From Micropterus salmoides (lineage: Eukaryota; Chordata; Actinopteri; Centrarchiformes; Centrarchidae), in the NCBI RefSeq assembly GCF_014851395.1, contig NW_024040152.1:21934644-21998643 (forward strand): a stretch of DNA of 64,000 nt, written 5' to 3'. The notes beneath the pieces were generated by a model. It did no database searches and had not been told where the DNA came from. It saw only the letters and a list, made by a program, of their open reading frames with translations. The stretch's first letter is position 1, and every line of letters starts with the position of its first letter. The position numbers and the translations under genes are program-made. Below, one piece after another: positions 26,601 through 40,101 of the stretch.

Positions 26601-29227
26601 CTCCTAAGTCACCTGCTCAGTATTTGAATACTTGAAGTAGTGATACTTGAAATATCTCAGCTGTCTGTGAGAAATATTCCTCAGACCAAAAATGGGCTCT
26701 TTCCGTGTCACATTATATATATATTCTACGTTGTTGTTGATGTCGTTGTTGTTAAATGTAAACTGCATTTTAATGTCATAGCAGGATGTGGTTTACTCAC
26801 TTCATATATTGTTGGGTTTTTTCATATATGCCTGTTATTGGTTTTTAAAATTGCTATCTGCAAATTAACTACAGCTGTATTGGAGTAAAAGTATAAAGCA
26901 GCATTAAATATATAACAAAAGTAGGCTACAAGTACAGTACTTCAGAAAATGTACTTTATTTTACTTTCCATCACTGCTACTTTCAATCTAAACAAATACA
27001 GAAGTGTGAAAAATGTGTTGTTGGATGGAAATCAGTTTAATGGCTGATTTGGTTGGTAGATTGCAGCTACCTGAAAATATAACTAAATCCAGTGTGAAAA
27101 AGCATCACCACACTTCATGTTTAGTATATGTGTGTCAACTGAAATTCTCAAGAAAATAACGTAGGAACAGGGCAAAATCTAAATATGATTCTGAGTAGGA
27201 GACTCTCGCCTCCACATGGATTAACATTAACATGTCATGCTTTTAACAGTACAAACTCTGTTAGCTCACTGGTTTTTATAGTTGAACGCCTGACTGGTCA
27301 GAGACAATAAGGAAAGGAATTCAAGATTAAACCCACAGTTCATAAGTTTGTGTGCTTTTCCATTAAAAATACAGACAACAGAGTGATGAATGATGTGTGA
27401 GCTGTGATGCTAACAAGTATTTCCCCCTCTAATGAAGCTTTTGTCTTTGAGATAGTGATAAAGTGAGGGGTATTTTACAGGCAGCGTGGTGATTAGTGTG
27501 TGGAGGACTAGTATCAACATGGTTATAAAGACAGAAAATTACTTTTTTATGTTGTGTCTGAGGATAAAGGGAATTATTTACTGCCTGCATGGGCTGAAGA
27601 GGGGCACTGAGCGCACATTAAACATGCAAATTTAAAGAGGTATAAGTTTATGGACCAGTAGCCACGGTCCTCTGTCACTATGTAACCCGCTGTTTTTAAC
27701 AGCTAAATGCCCTACTAGCACAGAAACACAATGCACCAATACCATCTGGTTGCAGCAGTATAGAATAGCAACATCTGTGTGTTGTACAGACAAAATTAAT
27801 TAGTCCCATACATACAGCTTGGATCTTCTTCCCTTATTAATCACTAAAATAATGACAACATTGCTCTGGGTGTGCGTACACGTCTTCTTTAATAAAAGCA
27901 AGAACATGAGAATGCAAGAAGACACGCAAATCCAGGTGACCTTACCCAGAGACAAATTAATCCATTTAATGTATGTCCATTAAACGTGGACTGTGTTTAA
28001 TATTCTGATGAAACTCATGTATCCTGATCAGCAACATAACATTAAATCTCTCCACTACAGTCCGTAATAGCTGGACAGAGTGGATGCTGTTGCTCTCACT
28101 GATTGCTATTTCTCAAACGGTAAAAAATTGTTATTATTGTCACGCAGGAGAAATTAGTGTTGTACAGTTCTTCTTCTCAACTTTTTTCTCTTTCACACAC
28201 TCTCCACCTCTTCTGCATATTCTCTGCCATCTACAAACCATAACATTCTCAAGAATGGCCTGATAATCATCAAGGTTCAGAGCTGTGGTTTTGAATATGC
28301 TGTAGTTGCTATAAGGAATAAATATGGCAGATTAATTATTACACATTTGCAAGAATAGCAATGTTGGAGATTTCTGAAATTGGTTTTGCAGATTCCCATT
28401 TTATTTTTCTCCATAAATGTATTGTTGATTAACATCTGATATTGTATTTTATTCTATAAAAAAAAACACACACTGCCAATGTTCTTAATTATTGTTGTTT
28501 TTTTATTTGTAAGGTTTTCTTTCTGTTGATTAATGGAATAGTTCAGCATTTTTGGGAAAGACTGGTCCTGCTCTCATGTCTTCAGTGGAGCTACAACCAG
28601 CTGCCTGTTAGCTTAGTTTAACATAAAAAACAAAACTAGGGGTAACAGCTAGCCTGGCTCTGTCCAATGGTATTAAATTGTCTCCCAGCACTTCTAATGC
28701 TAACCTTATTATACTTGTTTTTTTAATACAAACAAAAATCTGTGTGTAAAAACAAGAAACTGTGATGCATGTACAGGGGACTATTTCTTGGCCGGGAGTA
28801 ATTCTCATCCACACCAGCAACCAGATGAGAGCTGTGTCACGCACTGTGTCTTTGTGTGTCTTTTTATCCTGGCTAGACACAAGTAAAACAGGAAAAATGT
28901 GCTTCTGAATAAAATTTGGCTCGTTATCTCTACAGGCCTTCACTTATCTGTGTTTGCGTGTCAGCTGTGGCTGTAAGGTAGTCACTGTTAACTGTGTACC
29001 CACTTTTAATCAACCAGCCTTTCTCTGAGATCAACAGTATGTTACAAAAACTGAATCGTCTGCCACCTTGCCTTTTTTACCTCTATTCTCTTTTATTCCT
29101 TGCTCTCTACCCCCACTAAACATTATTTGACCTACCACCTTTAACCTCTTCCTATCACATTAATTCTCTCTTTGTATCCCAACTGCCCAGCCAGATAACC
29201 AGCTCATACACAATCTTCTCATGTATG

Positions 29228-29304
<77 letters not shown>

Positions 29305-31747
29305 CAATAATACCATCAATCTACCACATCTCCCTCTGTGGGAGACAAACAGGGCAGGCACTGGGGCAAAATTTCTTACAGCTCCCATGATGGAGGTAGA
29401 GATAATATGAGTGAGATAGATTGAGGGACAGAAAAGAGAAGGAAAACTAGAATATAGAGAAAATGCCTTTATTTCACTGCAGGTTTTCAGAGCAACTGAA
29501 GGATATGATAGCTTACCCGGGATCTTGTAATGACTAAATAATTTCCCCTGTGGACACTGACTGACAGTAGGAAGGAATATCCACACTTACATTTCTATGA
29601 TAATTCACCCACAACTCAAAATACATTTTACAACTATTTCAAAACTATTAAAATAATGTCCAGATTAAATTTAACAAAAAGTTAGACCTGAGTATTGATC
29701 CAGCTTCATGCACCTGACCCTATCTATGAGTGAAATAGTGTAAACGTTTGAGTACAGCTCTCATAAACCACATGGTTTCAGTTTAATCTGAAACCCTTTT
29801 GATCACTGTTGGGGAATTATGTTCACACCATCTTCCAATAGAGAGGTCAGAGGTCAGTTGTAGAGCAGCTGGTGGAAATTCAGTGATTTGCTGCGCCTCA
29901 CAGAAGCCAGACAGAGGAGGAAATTTAAAAGAAACTCACCGACTCCTCTTCCTGAATCATATGGACCAGGCTGTCCAACACTGGAGCGAGGTTTCTAAGT
30001 CAGGTAGAAGAAAGACAGGAACAAAAGTTTAATAAAATATACATTATGAACATGATAAAGGCACTGAGAGAACAACCTTTCGAGGTTAACAGATTAAGTG
30101 CTCAAGCACAGAAATATCTACCGAACATACATCTCAACCCCTTCACTATGTACTTCTACCAATTTATTATTATATATATTTATTAGATTTATTATTATTA
30201 TTATATAGCGGACAACAACAGTCCTTGGGATAGAAGACAGACATCCGTGCCTTGCAGCATTTGTAAGATTAAACCCTGCCATCCATTTCATGTTGTTTAT
30301 GTTTTGGCATCTGATAGAGGAGTCTTTGGTCATCCACAACAAACTAAGCTAAGTCACACAAAGCCACAACCAAACCAAACCACAAAGGTTTCTCTCACAG
30401 CCCTATACTGTACACATAAGCTGTGCACCCTCTCCTCCTATACTGTACTCTTACTTAGACTTGATGTTATTGAAGTTCTTGCCCAGAGAGAGGTGCCTGA
30501 TGGATCGGTTCTTGGCCAACCAAACCAGCAGAGTGGACAAGTCTGAGTCCAGGCCTGGAGGAAGAGAAATAAGTTAGAAATGATGATAACTTTGACTTAT
30601 TTTTGTAGTTGCATGCTGGGGACTTGAAGTTAGGGTTGAAAAGTTCAGCAAATATATGGTACACCATACATGGAAGGTGCCATCTCACCGTTGTCAGAGA
30701 TGTCTAGGCTGGAGATGTTTGGGATCTCGGCAATACAACCTTCAAGGATCTGAGAACCTCCTGACCTCAACTGGAAAGACAGGAGGCCAAGTTTTAAACA
30801 CACAACAACACAAATCCAGAACGATGGGACACAATGTATGGCCTGCTCATCTAATAACAGTACAGGTAACTAGAGTGTCTGCTGCACTACTACTGGAATA
30901 AGACAGCTTTTGGTGAATCCTGCACTAACAAAGATTAACATTAACATAAATGTCACAGATCTTCCACAAAAGCTTGCACTGTGCAAATGTTTGTACACAG
31001 CATACAATTCTTAGGTGAAACATGCATTCAGTTTGTAAGTAAAGACAACTAGCAATAGAAACATGCAGGACAGACTTCTTAAGAATATCTTGCGGGTACA
31101 TATAAGTAAACATAGTAATGGAAACTGACACATAGTTTAAAACAACACAGATCATCCAGAGCAATTGTAGAGGGCTATTGCTTCTTTTCATCTTGTGTGA
31201 AAAATGGATCCTGAGATGAATAGGATCAGCAGCAAATCATAATATTAATCTGCCAAAACAGGCATGTAAATAAAATTGAGGAGGAGTGAGATGTTAATTA
31301 TTAAGAGTGAGCACATTGGTACTTACACAATGGCCAAGCTTACAGAAGCATTAGGGGGAGAGAACAGCATGTCAGAGCCATGCCGACAATTACCGGCAGC
31401 AACAAGACCCACAGATGCTTAATGATCAAACTTCTATTCAAAACACACACTCAACACACACATTTGCACAAACACCCTCGGCAGGAGCCATACACTCTCA
31501 TTTTGAATGCTGTCAGCCCACTCAGAGCACAGTTTTGGGCTGCCTCCAGCAAACGAAGAAGGATGGAACGCACCATTTTCCCCCGCAGATTCCGTTTGGG
31601 AAGATTTCTATGGGAATCTGGAATTGGATTTCCTCTGTAATTTGCATTCATGTGTTATCTTTAGCAATCCCATTGAATCTGCAGCAAGCTGTCTTTTCCT
31701 GTTCAAGCAGGGGAGGAGATGGAGGCGAGGAGCCGGCGTGTGCCTCT

Positions 31748-31780
<33 letters not shown>

Positions 31781-34700
31781 TTGTAATGAAACAATTAGAG
31801 ACAAAAAGTAAACCCCACCCCCCTGCTCATCTCTCCCCCTCCACCCCACCTGCTGTCTGCCAAGTATTCCATTATCCATCCTCTTAACAGTGTCACTAGC
31901 CTGTCAAATGGTTTTGGAGTAGACCCTAAAAAGCTGATTGCATTGGACCAGCATTTCCTCCAAACTATTAAAAAAGACACTCACAAAACGTTAGCTGGCA
32001 ATGGCACTTATACAAATGCCACCAATGTTAAAAACAGGGAGAATCAAATCAAGAAAACAAAACCAGTGCCTCCATTACAATCCACTGGTTGTAGTGTTTT
32101 AATTATTCAAGATAGGAGTCACCGTATGTTGCAGCGTTGTCCTTTAACTGTGCTACCTACTTACTAAACAGATTTACCTGAAGTATCATCAGCATCACTG
32201 TGTCGTGCATTTAAAAAAGTGTGCTACTAAATGTTCACACGATTTAGGATGCATTTTGAACATGGTGTGAAATAGCTGCCAGATTCTAGCTTGCCTCGCA
32301 CATACCTCGACAGATCTGAATTTTGAGCTTTCATGAAGATCCCCTATTATGTATAATGTTAAATATGCATCCTTACTAACCAAGTTCAGCCATGAGGGAA
32401 TGATCCCCCACAAGCCAGGTACAAATGCGCAAAATGTAAAAGATAGCTCGACTTCAAATAAAGTGATTGTGCAGTGTATCTCTATCGATCTTACCTCACA
32501 GCAGCTGAGGTCTAGAGACACGTCCTTCAGACTGAGGTTACTGGCCAGGCCAAGCAGGAGAGCCCTAAAACAATGTTATTAAATAGCGTTAAAATAAAAA
32601 AATAATTATAGAATAAAGAATTAAAGAATGTTAGTAAAGTTGATTAAAGGTGTTAATAGATATAAACTTTATCATTTTACTAAATGTTAGTAGACAATTC
32701 ATTGTTAGTGAAGGTTTCCCTAGATTAGTTCAATTTTGTTCAATTTGTCTATATTTGTAAGCATATATTTTTTGCCACTGGCAATATCCAGACTCCATAA
32801 AACAATAATACCACTGTTATTAAAAAAAACATTCAGCTGCAGTGTCCTAGACTAGTTTATTCTTGCTGCTTTAAATTAGGATATGGGTAGAAAAAGACAA
32901 TGAGGTACAAAAACAGTCACAGAGAATGGGGGACAGAGGGAGCCGTTCCTCAGAAACATTAAATGTGAATGAATCTTTGTCTCACTTGAGGGCCTCTGGT
33001 GGCAGTTTGGTTCCTGACACGTTGATGGAGCTGAGAGACATGGCACTGCTGAAGAAGTGCTTAAATGATGGAGGCACCTCTTTGCCTTTCCTAAAAAAGA
33101 GGAGGAAATATAATAATGTCACCAACTTTTTAGGCAATTTTTAAAGGTATTTTGATCCAACACCATGTAAGGCTCAATTCTGTACTTCCTTCAGCTGCCC
33201 AGAGATTCAAGCCAACATTAAGCTTTTAGTGCTCTTAATGGGAAGAAAACTCCCCACTCACCACCCATCTGTCACACAAAATCTGCACACACACACACTC
33301 AAATGTAAACATACTGGAATTGTGCACATTTACAAAAGTGTGCGTACACTTGTGTCATCCTGTACTTTACTCTGTCTGTAGTGGCACTTTGTTACCAGCA
33401 GGTGTCACACACCAACATACAGATAGGAATTTGCCTAAAAAGAAACTACAGTAACAAGTCTGTCATTTCAGGTCATAAAGAAACTTTGATGTAGACAGTA
33501 CTACTTCAAGATGAGAAGGACTTACAAACAAGCCTGAGTGGGGTTATGGACTAAAGCCCATTTTCTAGTAAGCACATGATGGATGACCATCATATTAAAG
33601 CAGGTTTGGGATGCTATTCAATATTTTACAAAAAGACGCAGGTGGCAGTGGAGGATAACTATGTACTTCCTCTCAAGTGTGATTTTCAAACTTTTCAGGC
33701 TTGGTACAGACTGATCTACAACTGCAAAACATACATACATTTGAGAAACACGTTTTGTTTTAAGCTTTTTAAAACATGCCATGGCATTTGTTTCATGATA
33801 GGAAACAACAAAATGTATTGTTGACATGTTGAAAAAACATCAAAAGATAGCCCTCATATAATGAGGACTTATACCAGGCTGATGGGCTGACCAGGGACAT
33901 AAAAAGATGGCTGGTTTTGATTAAACTGTTGAGGTTCAAAGACAACAACTTCTGTGTGATTAACATATTTTTGAGCAAACTTAAGTACAAGATTTACTTT
34001 TCATTCATGAAAATGAAAATAAAGAATTTTGCAGGTATGAGTAGTTTGTTCATTTAAGGTGAATGATACATTTCTAAATTCTAAATGTATTTCTACTTTA
34101 AATAAGACAATCATAATTACAGCCATGATTTTGTATGCAATTCTTATGTTGCACTGCTTTTTAAGTTATTTCTGACTATTTTGTTATAATTGTTAATCCT
34201 CTATGATGCAAATGTCTGTCCCCAACTGTAGCATGAGCTGTTTTCCAAAGGTAATTTACCTTGTACCTTAAAAGTGCATTTGCAAGATTTCCCAACAAAT
34301 GAATTTCCTTTCCTTCTTGTTAGGTAACTGTTAGTGCAACCCATATAGGTTCTTACCTGTGAGGGAAGACACTCTTTGATAAGTTAAGAACAGAGAGGTG
34401 TTGGACCGAGCCTCGCAGCAGCGCCGAGCAAACCTGGAAAATGCACAGAACATATCACATCTGAGCTATATAAACTGTCAGGTATTGTTTGATTTTGTAA
34501 GGTTTTGAAACTTTATTTGGAAAAGTTGTTTAATAATCAATGAGTTTAAAGCACAAAACACTGAAAGCTTTGTGTCTGTATTGTGTGTTTAGAAGCAGTG
34601 AGAAAATGTATTTATTTCTGACTGTACATGAGAGAGACAGAGCATGATTTAGGAGTTAATCAATATCTTCAGTGACAGGTTGACAGCTGGCTACATCTCA

Positions 34701-37700
34701 GACTAATCAATAAGCTGTATTTGGCTCTCAGACCCACATCAATACATCACATACAGTATTCAGGCTACTTCGCAAGCAACGGACAGCACACAGATTGAGT
34801 GGGTGTGTAAAATTGGATTACATTCCCTACAACACAGATATTAATGGCTAGCTCTTAATCTTACAATGAAGTATAATGAGGTACAACTCCAACTACATGT
34901 TGTTTGTTTAAAAGTAATTATCTGATTATTTAGGGCTTGTTGTGTTAAAAATGCTTGATCCATTATCACAGAGGTTTTCAGTGAGATACCCAGGGGGGCT
35001 TTAAACTATTTCAGGGGAGGCTCGCTGAATGGAAGTGAAAAGATATTTCCAAGTTTTGTCTGAGGGGAGGTCCACAGATTCAAACTCCTGCAGTATCATA
35101 TCTCTCTTTACCCAATTATCTTTCAATTTAGCTACTTTTTTTTACATTGAGCACAAGGCAGGATATTGTATGTATATTGTGTGCTTCCTGACTCACCAGG
35201 TCCAATGAGCAGTCAGTGTTGGAGAGGTCAAGGGTTCCCAGGCTGTTGGGTTGACCCAGGAAGTGGTAGAAATGCTAAATATAAAGCAAAACATAACACA
35301 CATTAGGGATGTGACTGCTCTTGGAGGATATAGCAGAGGGCTTATGATGACTGACAATGTGATTTTGACTCCTGCTTACTGTATGTATCTTTTGTGAACT
35401 TTAATAGTCTTTTCTTAAATGTTTTCTCGTCTTTACTATCCCTTTCCTGCTCTCATTCATCATTTTCCATCATTTCTGATTTCCCACATCAAACCTCCCA
35501 TCATTCATATACATCATACCTGACCTTATATAAATCTTCTCTTTGCAATAAAGGGAATAAGTGTATTTCTCCCAATGTCAAACTACTCTCTGACTTTCTG
35601 TCATGGGGCGGCAGTAGCTCAGTCCGTAAGGATTAGGCTGGGAACCGGAGTGCTGCTGGTTCGACCAGAGTTGCGGAGTGTGGACTGGCAGCTGGAGAGG
35701 TGACGGTTCACCTCCTGGGCACTGCCGAAGGAGGCCTTGAGCAAGCCCCTGAACCCCTAACTGCTCGGGTCGCCGCACTGAGTGGCATCTCTCCGTGTGT
35801 TGCTATGGTACCTGGTTGTGCATGTGTGTGTGTTTTGGACTTGTGTGTAAATACTAACAATAATATCAGTGAAAACATTGAATTTTCCCTTGCGGGATTA
35901 ATAAAGTATATCTTCCATCTTCTTCTTCTTCTACTACAGAACAAGAGATGATACTAACCTCTGTGTCTGTATGCATTCATGATTTGCTGTCCAGCTACAA
36001 ATACAGTGTATCACTGTGATGGGTGTGCATGTGTCTGTTCCGAGTCGATGCCCTCCGACAGAGTGACATGCCAGCTGATTTATAATGGCCTGACAAAGCC
36101 TCCACACAACTGCAGCACTGAACTGTTTCAATCAATTAAGTGTTATTGATACTGGCTAAGATGGATTAGAAACTGTGTGTGTGTTACTGTGTTTGTACCT
36201 GCATGTCGTCTCCTCGGAGGACATTCCCTGAGAGGTCCAGATGGACCAGGCTGCTGGGGATGGACGGGTTGGCACTCAGTGACTGGCAAAGGCTGTTCAC
36301 CCCTAAAACACGCACACGCGCACACACACATGCAGTGTCAGCATTATCACAACCCTCAAATCTCCACTTGATGTTTTGACAGCATATTGAAGGAAATAGC
36401 AGGGGAAATGAAAAGTGGGTGAAGACAGGAAAGAACAGGATCAGAATGTAGAGTAAATGCATGGAAAGAAAAAAAGAGCATGCTTTCTCATGGTCGTGCA
36501 AATGTAATGCTATGCCTTTGTCAGTGTCGCCCTACACTGAGGTTGAGACATTCTCCTCTAAAGACTCGAATTAATAATGATCAAATATCAAGCTCTTAAC
36601 AACCTCATGAAGTGTTGCAATCGTTCTAATGATTAAGATGTATTTTAGAGACAATGTGTGTGCACCCATGCCTTCTCATGCATGGATTTCTACTGCACAA
36701 TGTGTGCATGATATTGACATACTGTGGATACACCCGCTGACCCGTGTCATGTCTATCACATGTCTGACACACTGAACTAGCACTTTCATAGAGTCCTGAC
36801 TCTGTCTGCCAGTAAACTGAGTGACATTGCATAGTGAGTGATCTTACAGAGATGAGGAGATATGAAAAAAGAAGAATAAACAGAAATAATACAGATGATT
36901 AAGCAAGAGAACATTTCTAATATTCAAGACTGTTTCAATAGATGATCCATAGGTGATCAAATGATTGATCTGCTATATTATAAAGCTCCATCAAACAAAA
37001 TCAGTGCTTACATTTTCCCCCCTCAAACCTCTACTTTTGCTCCAAGCATTGGGGGCTTTTGAGGTTTGGAATAAGGATTGGGCTTCTAGCTAGACAAGCA
37101 GGGCTCAGTTTAAGAAGCTAACCCTAACCCTACTCTGTGAAATATGATAGCTCTTTATTGATTGCCTAAGAGCAGAGCATGTTTACAGTGGGTCCCTGAA
37201 GACAGTATCTAGTGCTGGAGCGTTTACTTTGTGTGAGAACCAAAAAGACTTTTTATCTGCAAGTGATTGCTGACAGTGGCCACAATCCAGAAATTATGAT
37301 CAGAACATCTACAAATCCCTTGCAGTGTTTTGCAGAAAAGCTTCTGCACAATAAGCCCAGTCATAGCATTTCATTACTGCAGAAGGATTGTTCCATCATG
37401 CCAAGAGGTCATGGCTCTACTGACTGAAGGAAAGCAGTCTTGTAAGCAGCATTTATGCAAATGAAAACATGCATCTGTTTACAGATTGTCTTTGCACAGT
37501 CACACATTATGAATACATTGTTTCCTTCTCTCCCTCTCTCACTCACAGTGTTAATAGTGCAATAATTAAGTGTCATTAGCATCCCAGCAGTAGGTGTGAT
37601 TAGTGGAAGATGTGAATTCAATGTGACCACAGGGGAGCATGTAAATTAAAAAACTAAAACAGGAAAGCTAGCGCATGCCAACACAATATTTACATTATTA

Positions 37701-40044
37701 TTTTATATTTTAATCATTTCAACTGACTCCATTTCAAAACTGCAAATGTTTTCATTCATCATACACCTGTTTTAGGAACTGTATAAATAAGACAAGGGTA
37801 GACAGCACACACCTTTGGGTGATAGTGAGGTTTTGGAGAAGTTTAAATGCTTGAGACCCATACGAAGTTTGGCAAACTGAGCACCCAGGGAGGAGATACC
37901 TGCAGCAAGAGGGAGGAAACATACAGGAAATCACTATAAGGACTTATATTTTACATACAAATGACTCTGCACCTTTATCCAAACATTAACAAGGTGTAGT
38001 TATCTGCTTAACGGTTCAACAGTGTTGAACCTTTAAGCTGAAAGTTTATGTTGTATTAAAACTAACTTTTAAAAAGTGGTTGCCTATATCAGTAGAGCCT
38101 GACCGATTTATCGTTTTGCAGATATTATCGGCTACTTGCAGATATATATCTGCATCGGCGTTTATAACAGCCGATTTATGACTATTAAAAAAAGAGACTG
38201 AGAGCCGGATCATTCCTTCAGATCATGAGTGTTGCATAGTTTGCCCACCAGAGGGCGAGCTGCAGCTCCTCTGTTCAAAACACTGCAGCACCACAGAACA
38301 AAACATCAGCTGACCAGAGTCTACCCTATGTGTCTACTGCAGCTATGGTGAGTAGTCCAAGTAACTCTCATACTCAGTGTTCAGGGTGAGTTGTTAATTT
38401 TTCACGTCAGTTACATGACTTAAATAAATAGTAAAAACAGCCCTTATCACTTCTCCTCTACTCAAAACATTCATACCAGACTTGCTAACCCTACCGTTTT
38501 TCACTGCACTCTCCCGGATCACAGTAGGATGTTTAATGTTACAGTAGGTGAGTGGTGGAGGCTAACGTTACGCTGACATATGTGATTGTAGATTTATTTC
38601 TGAAACGGTGCGGCACTTCTAGTGAACAGTCCTCTCATTTCTCCCTAGTTTATTACTTCTAAATATGATTTAACATAACTTACAGCAGCTAACGCTGCCC
38701 GTTGCTAAATTAGCCACAAAGCCAATGCCATGTTTATCAGTAGAGGATCGCCAACCTTGTTAATGAGCAGTTAAACTATATTGTTTAACATATTCTAAAT
38801 ATATCTGTGAGCTGCATGTCTTTAGTTACAGTTGGTGTGTCAGAAATGATTAAACCAGAAGGGATGTGTGAATAAATGTGAGCTGTACCAGAATCTAACA
38901 CGGCTTCCTGCCTAACAAAGTTCTCAAACGTTACCTCTTCTTTCAAATGTGACAAGTTAGTGTGAAATCTCAAAGTTGCAGGTCCTCCTTGTAGACAGTC
39001 ATGTAGTATTAGATTAATTCAATTAGAGTTTTTCTCTGTGTCACTGTATCATAGATGACATGTTTTAGAGCCAGGTGGTGGTTAGGAAATGGTTTCTCAT
39101 AGCTTTGGACAGAATTACCAGAGTGCTGGTAAAGGGATAAACTAGAGAAATGAAAACTAGAAAATGCTACATAGTAGAAAGTAGTCATTTTGGCAGATTA
39201 TACTGTATGTAAGGTAAAAATTATTGCATGACAGAAAATATATACATCATTTTTTGCCTATGTTGGAGAACCCTCTTTATCATTATTATTATTATAGCAA
39301 TGAGATAAAATATATAGTATTATTATTATTAGTAGCAGCAGAATATAGGTATTGTTTATAGTTTTTGTTACACTACAATACACTATTTACTTTAATGTTT
39401 ATTAGTGGTTCTTTTTAAACGGCAACATAACAAAATTTTAGAGATAATCTTTGTTTATGTCATGCATTTCTTAAATTAAGGGGAAAATAGAATATTGGCC
39501 GATATATGGGCTACCGGATTCTAAAATCCTCAGATATCGAAATCAGACTTAAAAATCCCATATCGATCGAGTTCTATAAGTAAAGATTTCTGGAACACTT
39601 CACAGCTATGACAAACCCTGCTTAAAACAGACAATTATACAAGCAATTCTCAAAGGGAACAAGTATGTGGCTGAAATGATTGTCAGTTTTGGATAATGAG
39701 CTTCATCGCCCTTTCCTATTCAAAATCTAAGTAATTAATCACAGTCACTAGTGAACAAACAAAAAAACTACAAATGTGTAAATGTCTATAGAGGCATACA
39801 TGCTGACATACACAGAGCTAAGATGTAACATATTCAACAGACCCTTGTGGTGAATGTTGGGGCTCCAGAAATCTGGTGTATGTTTACATGCAACTGCCTG
39901 AATATTTGGTAGAATGTATTTTTAATTCATGTGTCCTGGATAGACTGAGATGCCTTAGGATAGAGACAATGAAATATTAAACTTGTTGCACTCACTGTAT
40001 AGTAACATGTCCTAAACTATCTACTATACCGGTGACAGGCTGTG

Positions 40045-40101
<57 letters not shown>

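Larger units (their letters stand above)
25501..29939. other. CARMIL1 intron 18-19 (4.4 kb)
   Basis: No exon recognised. It contains a truncated MITE copy (28531-28770) and a long CA tract (29229-29300). Confidence 0.6.

Noticed and set aside
35605..35680. Possible tRNA gene
   Set aside because: It is the head of a SINE with a recognisable body and LINE-like tail.
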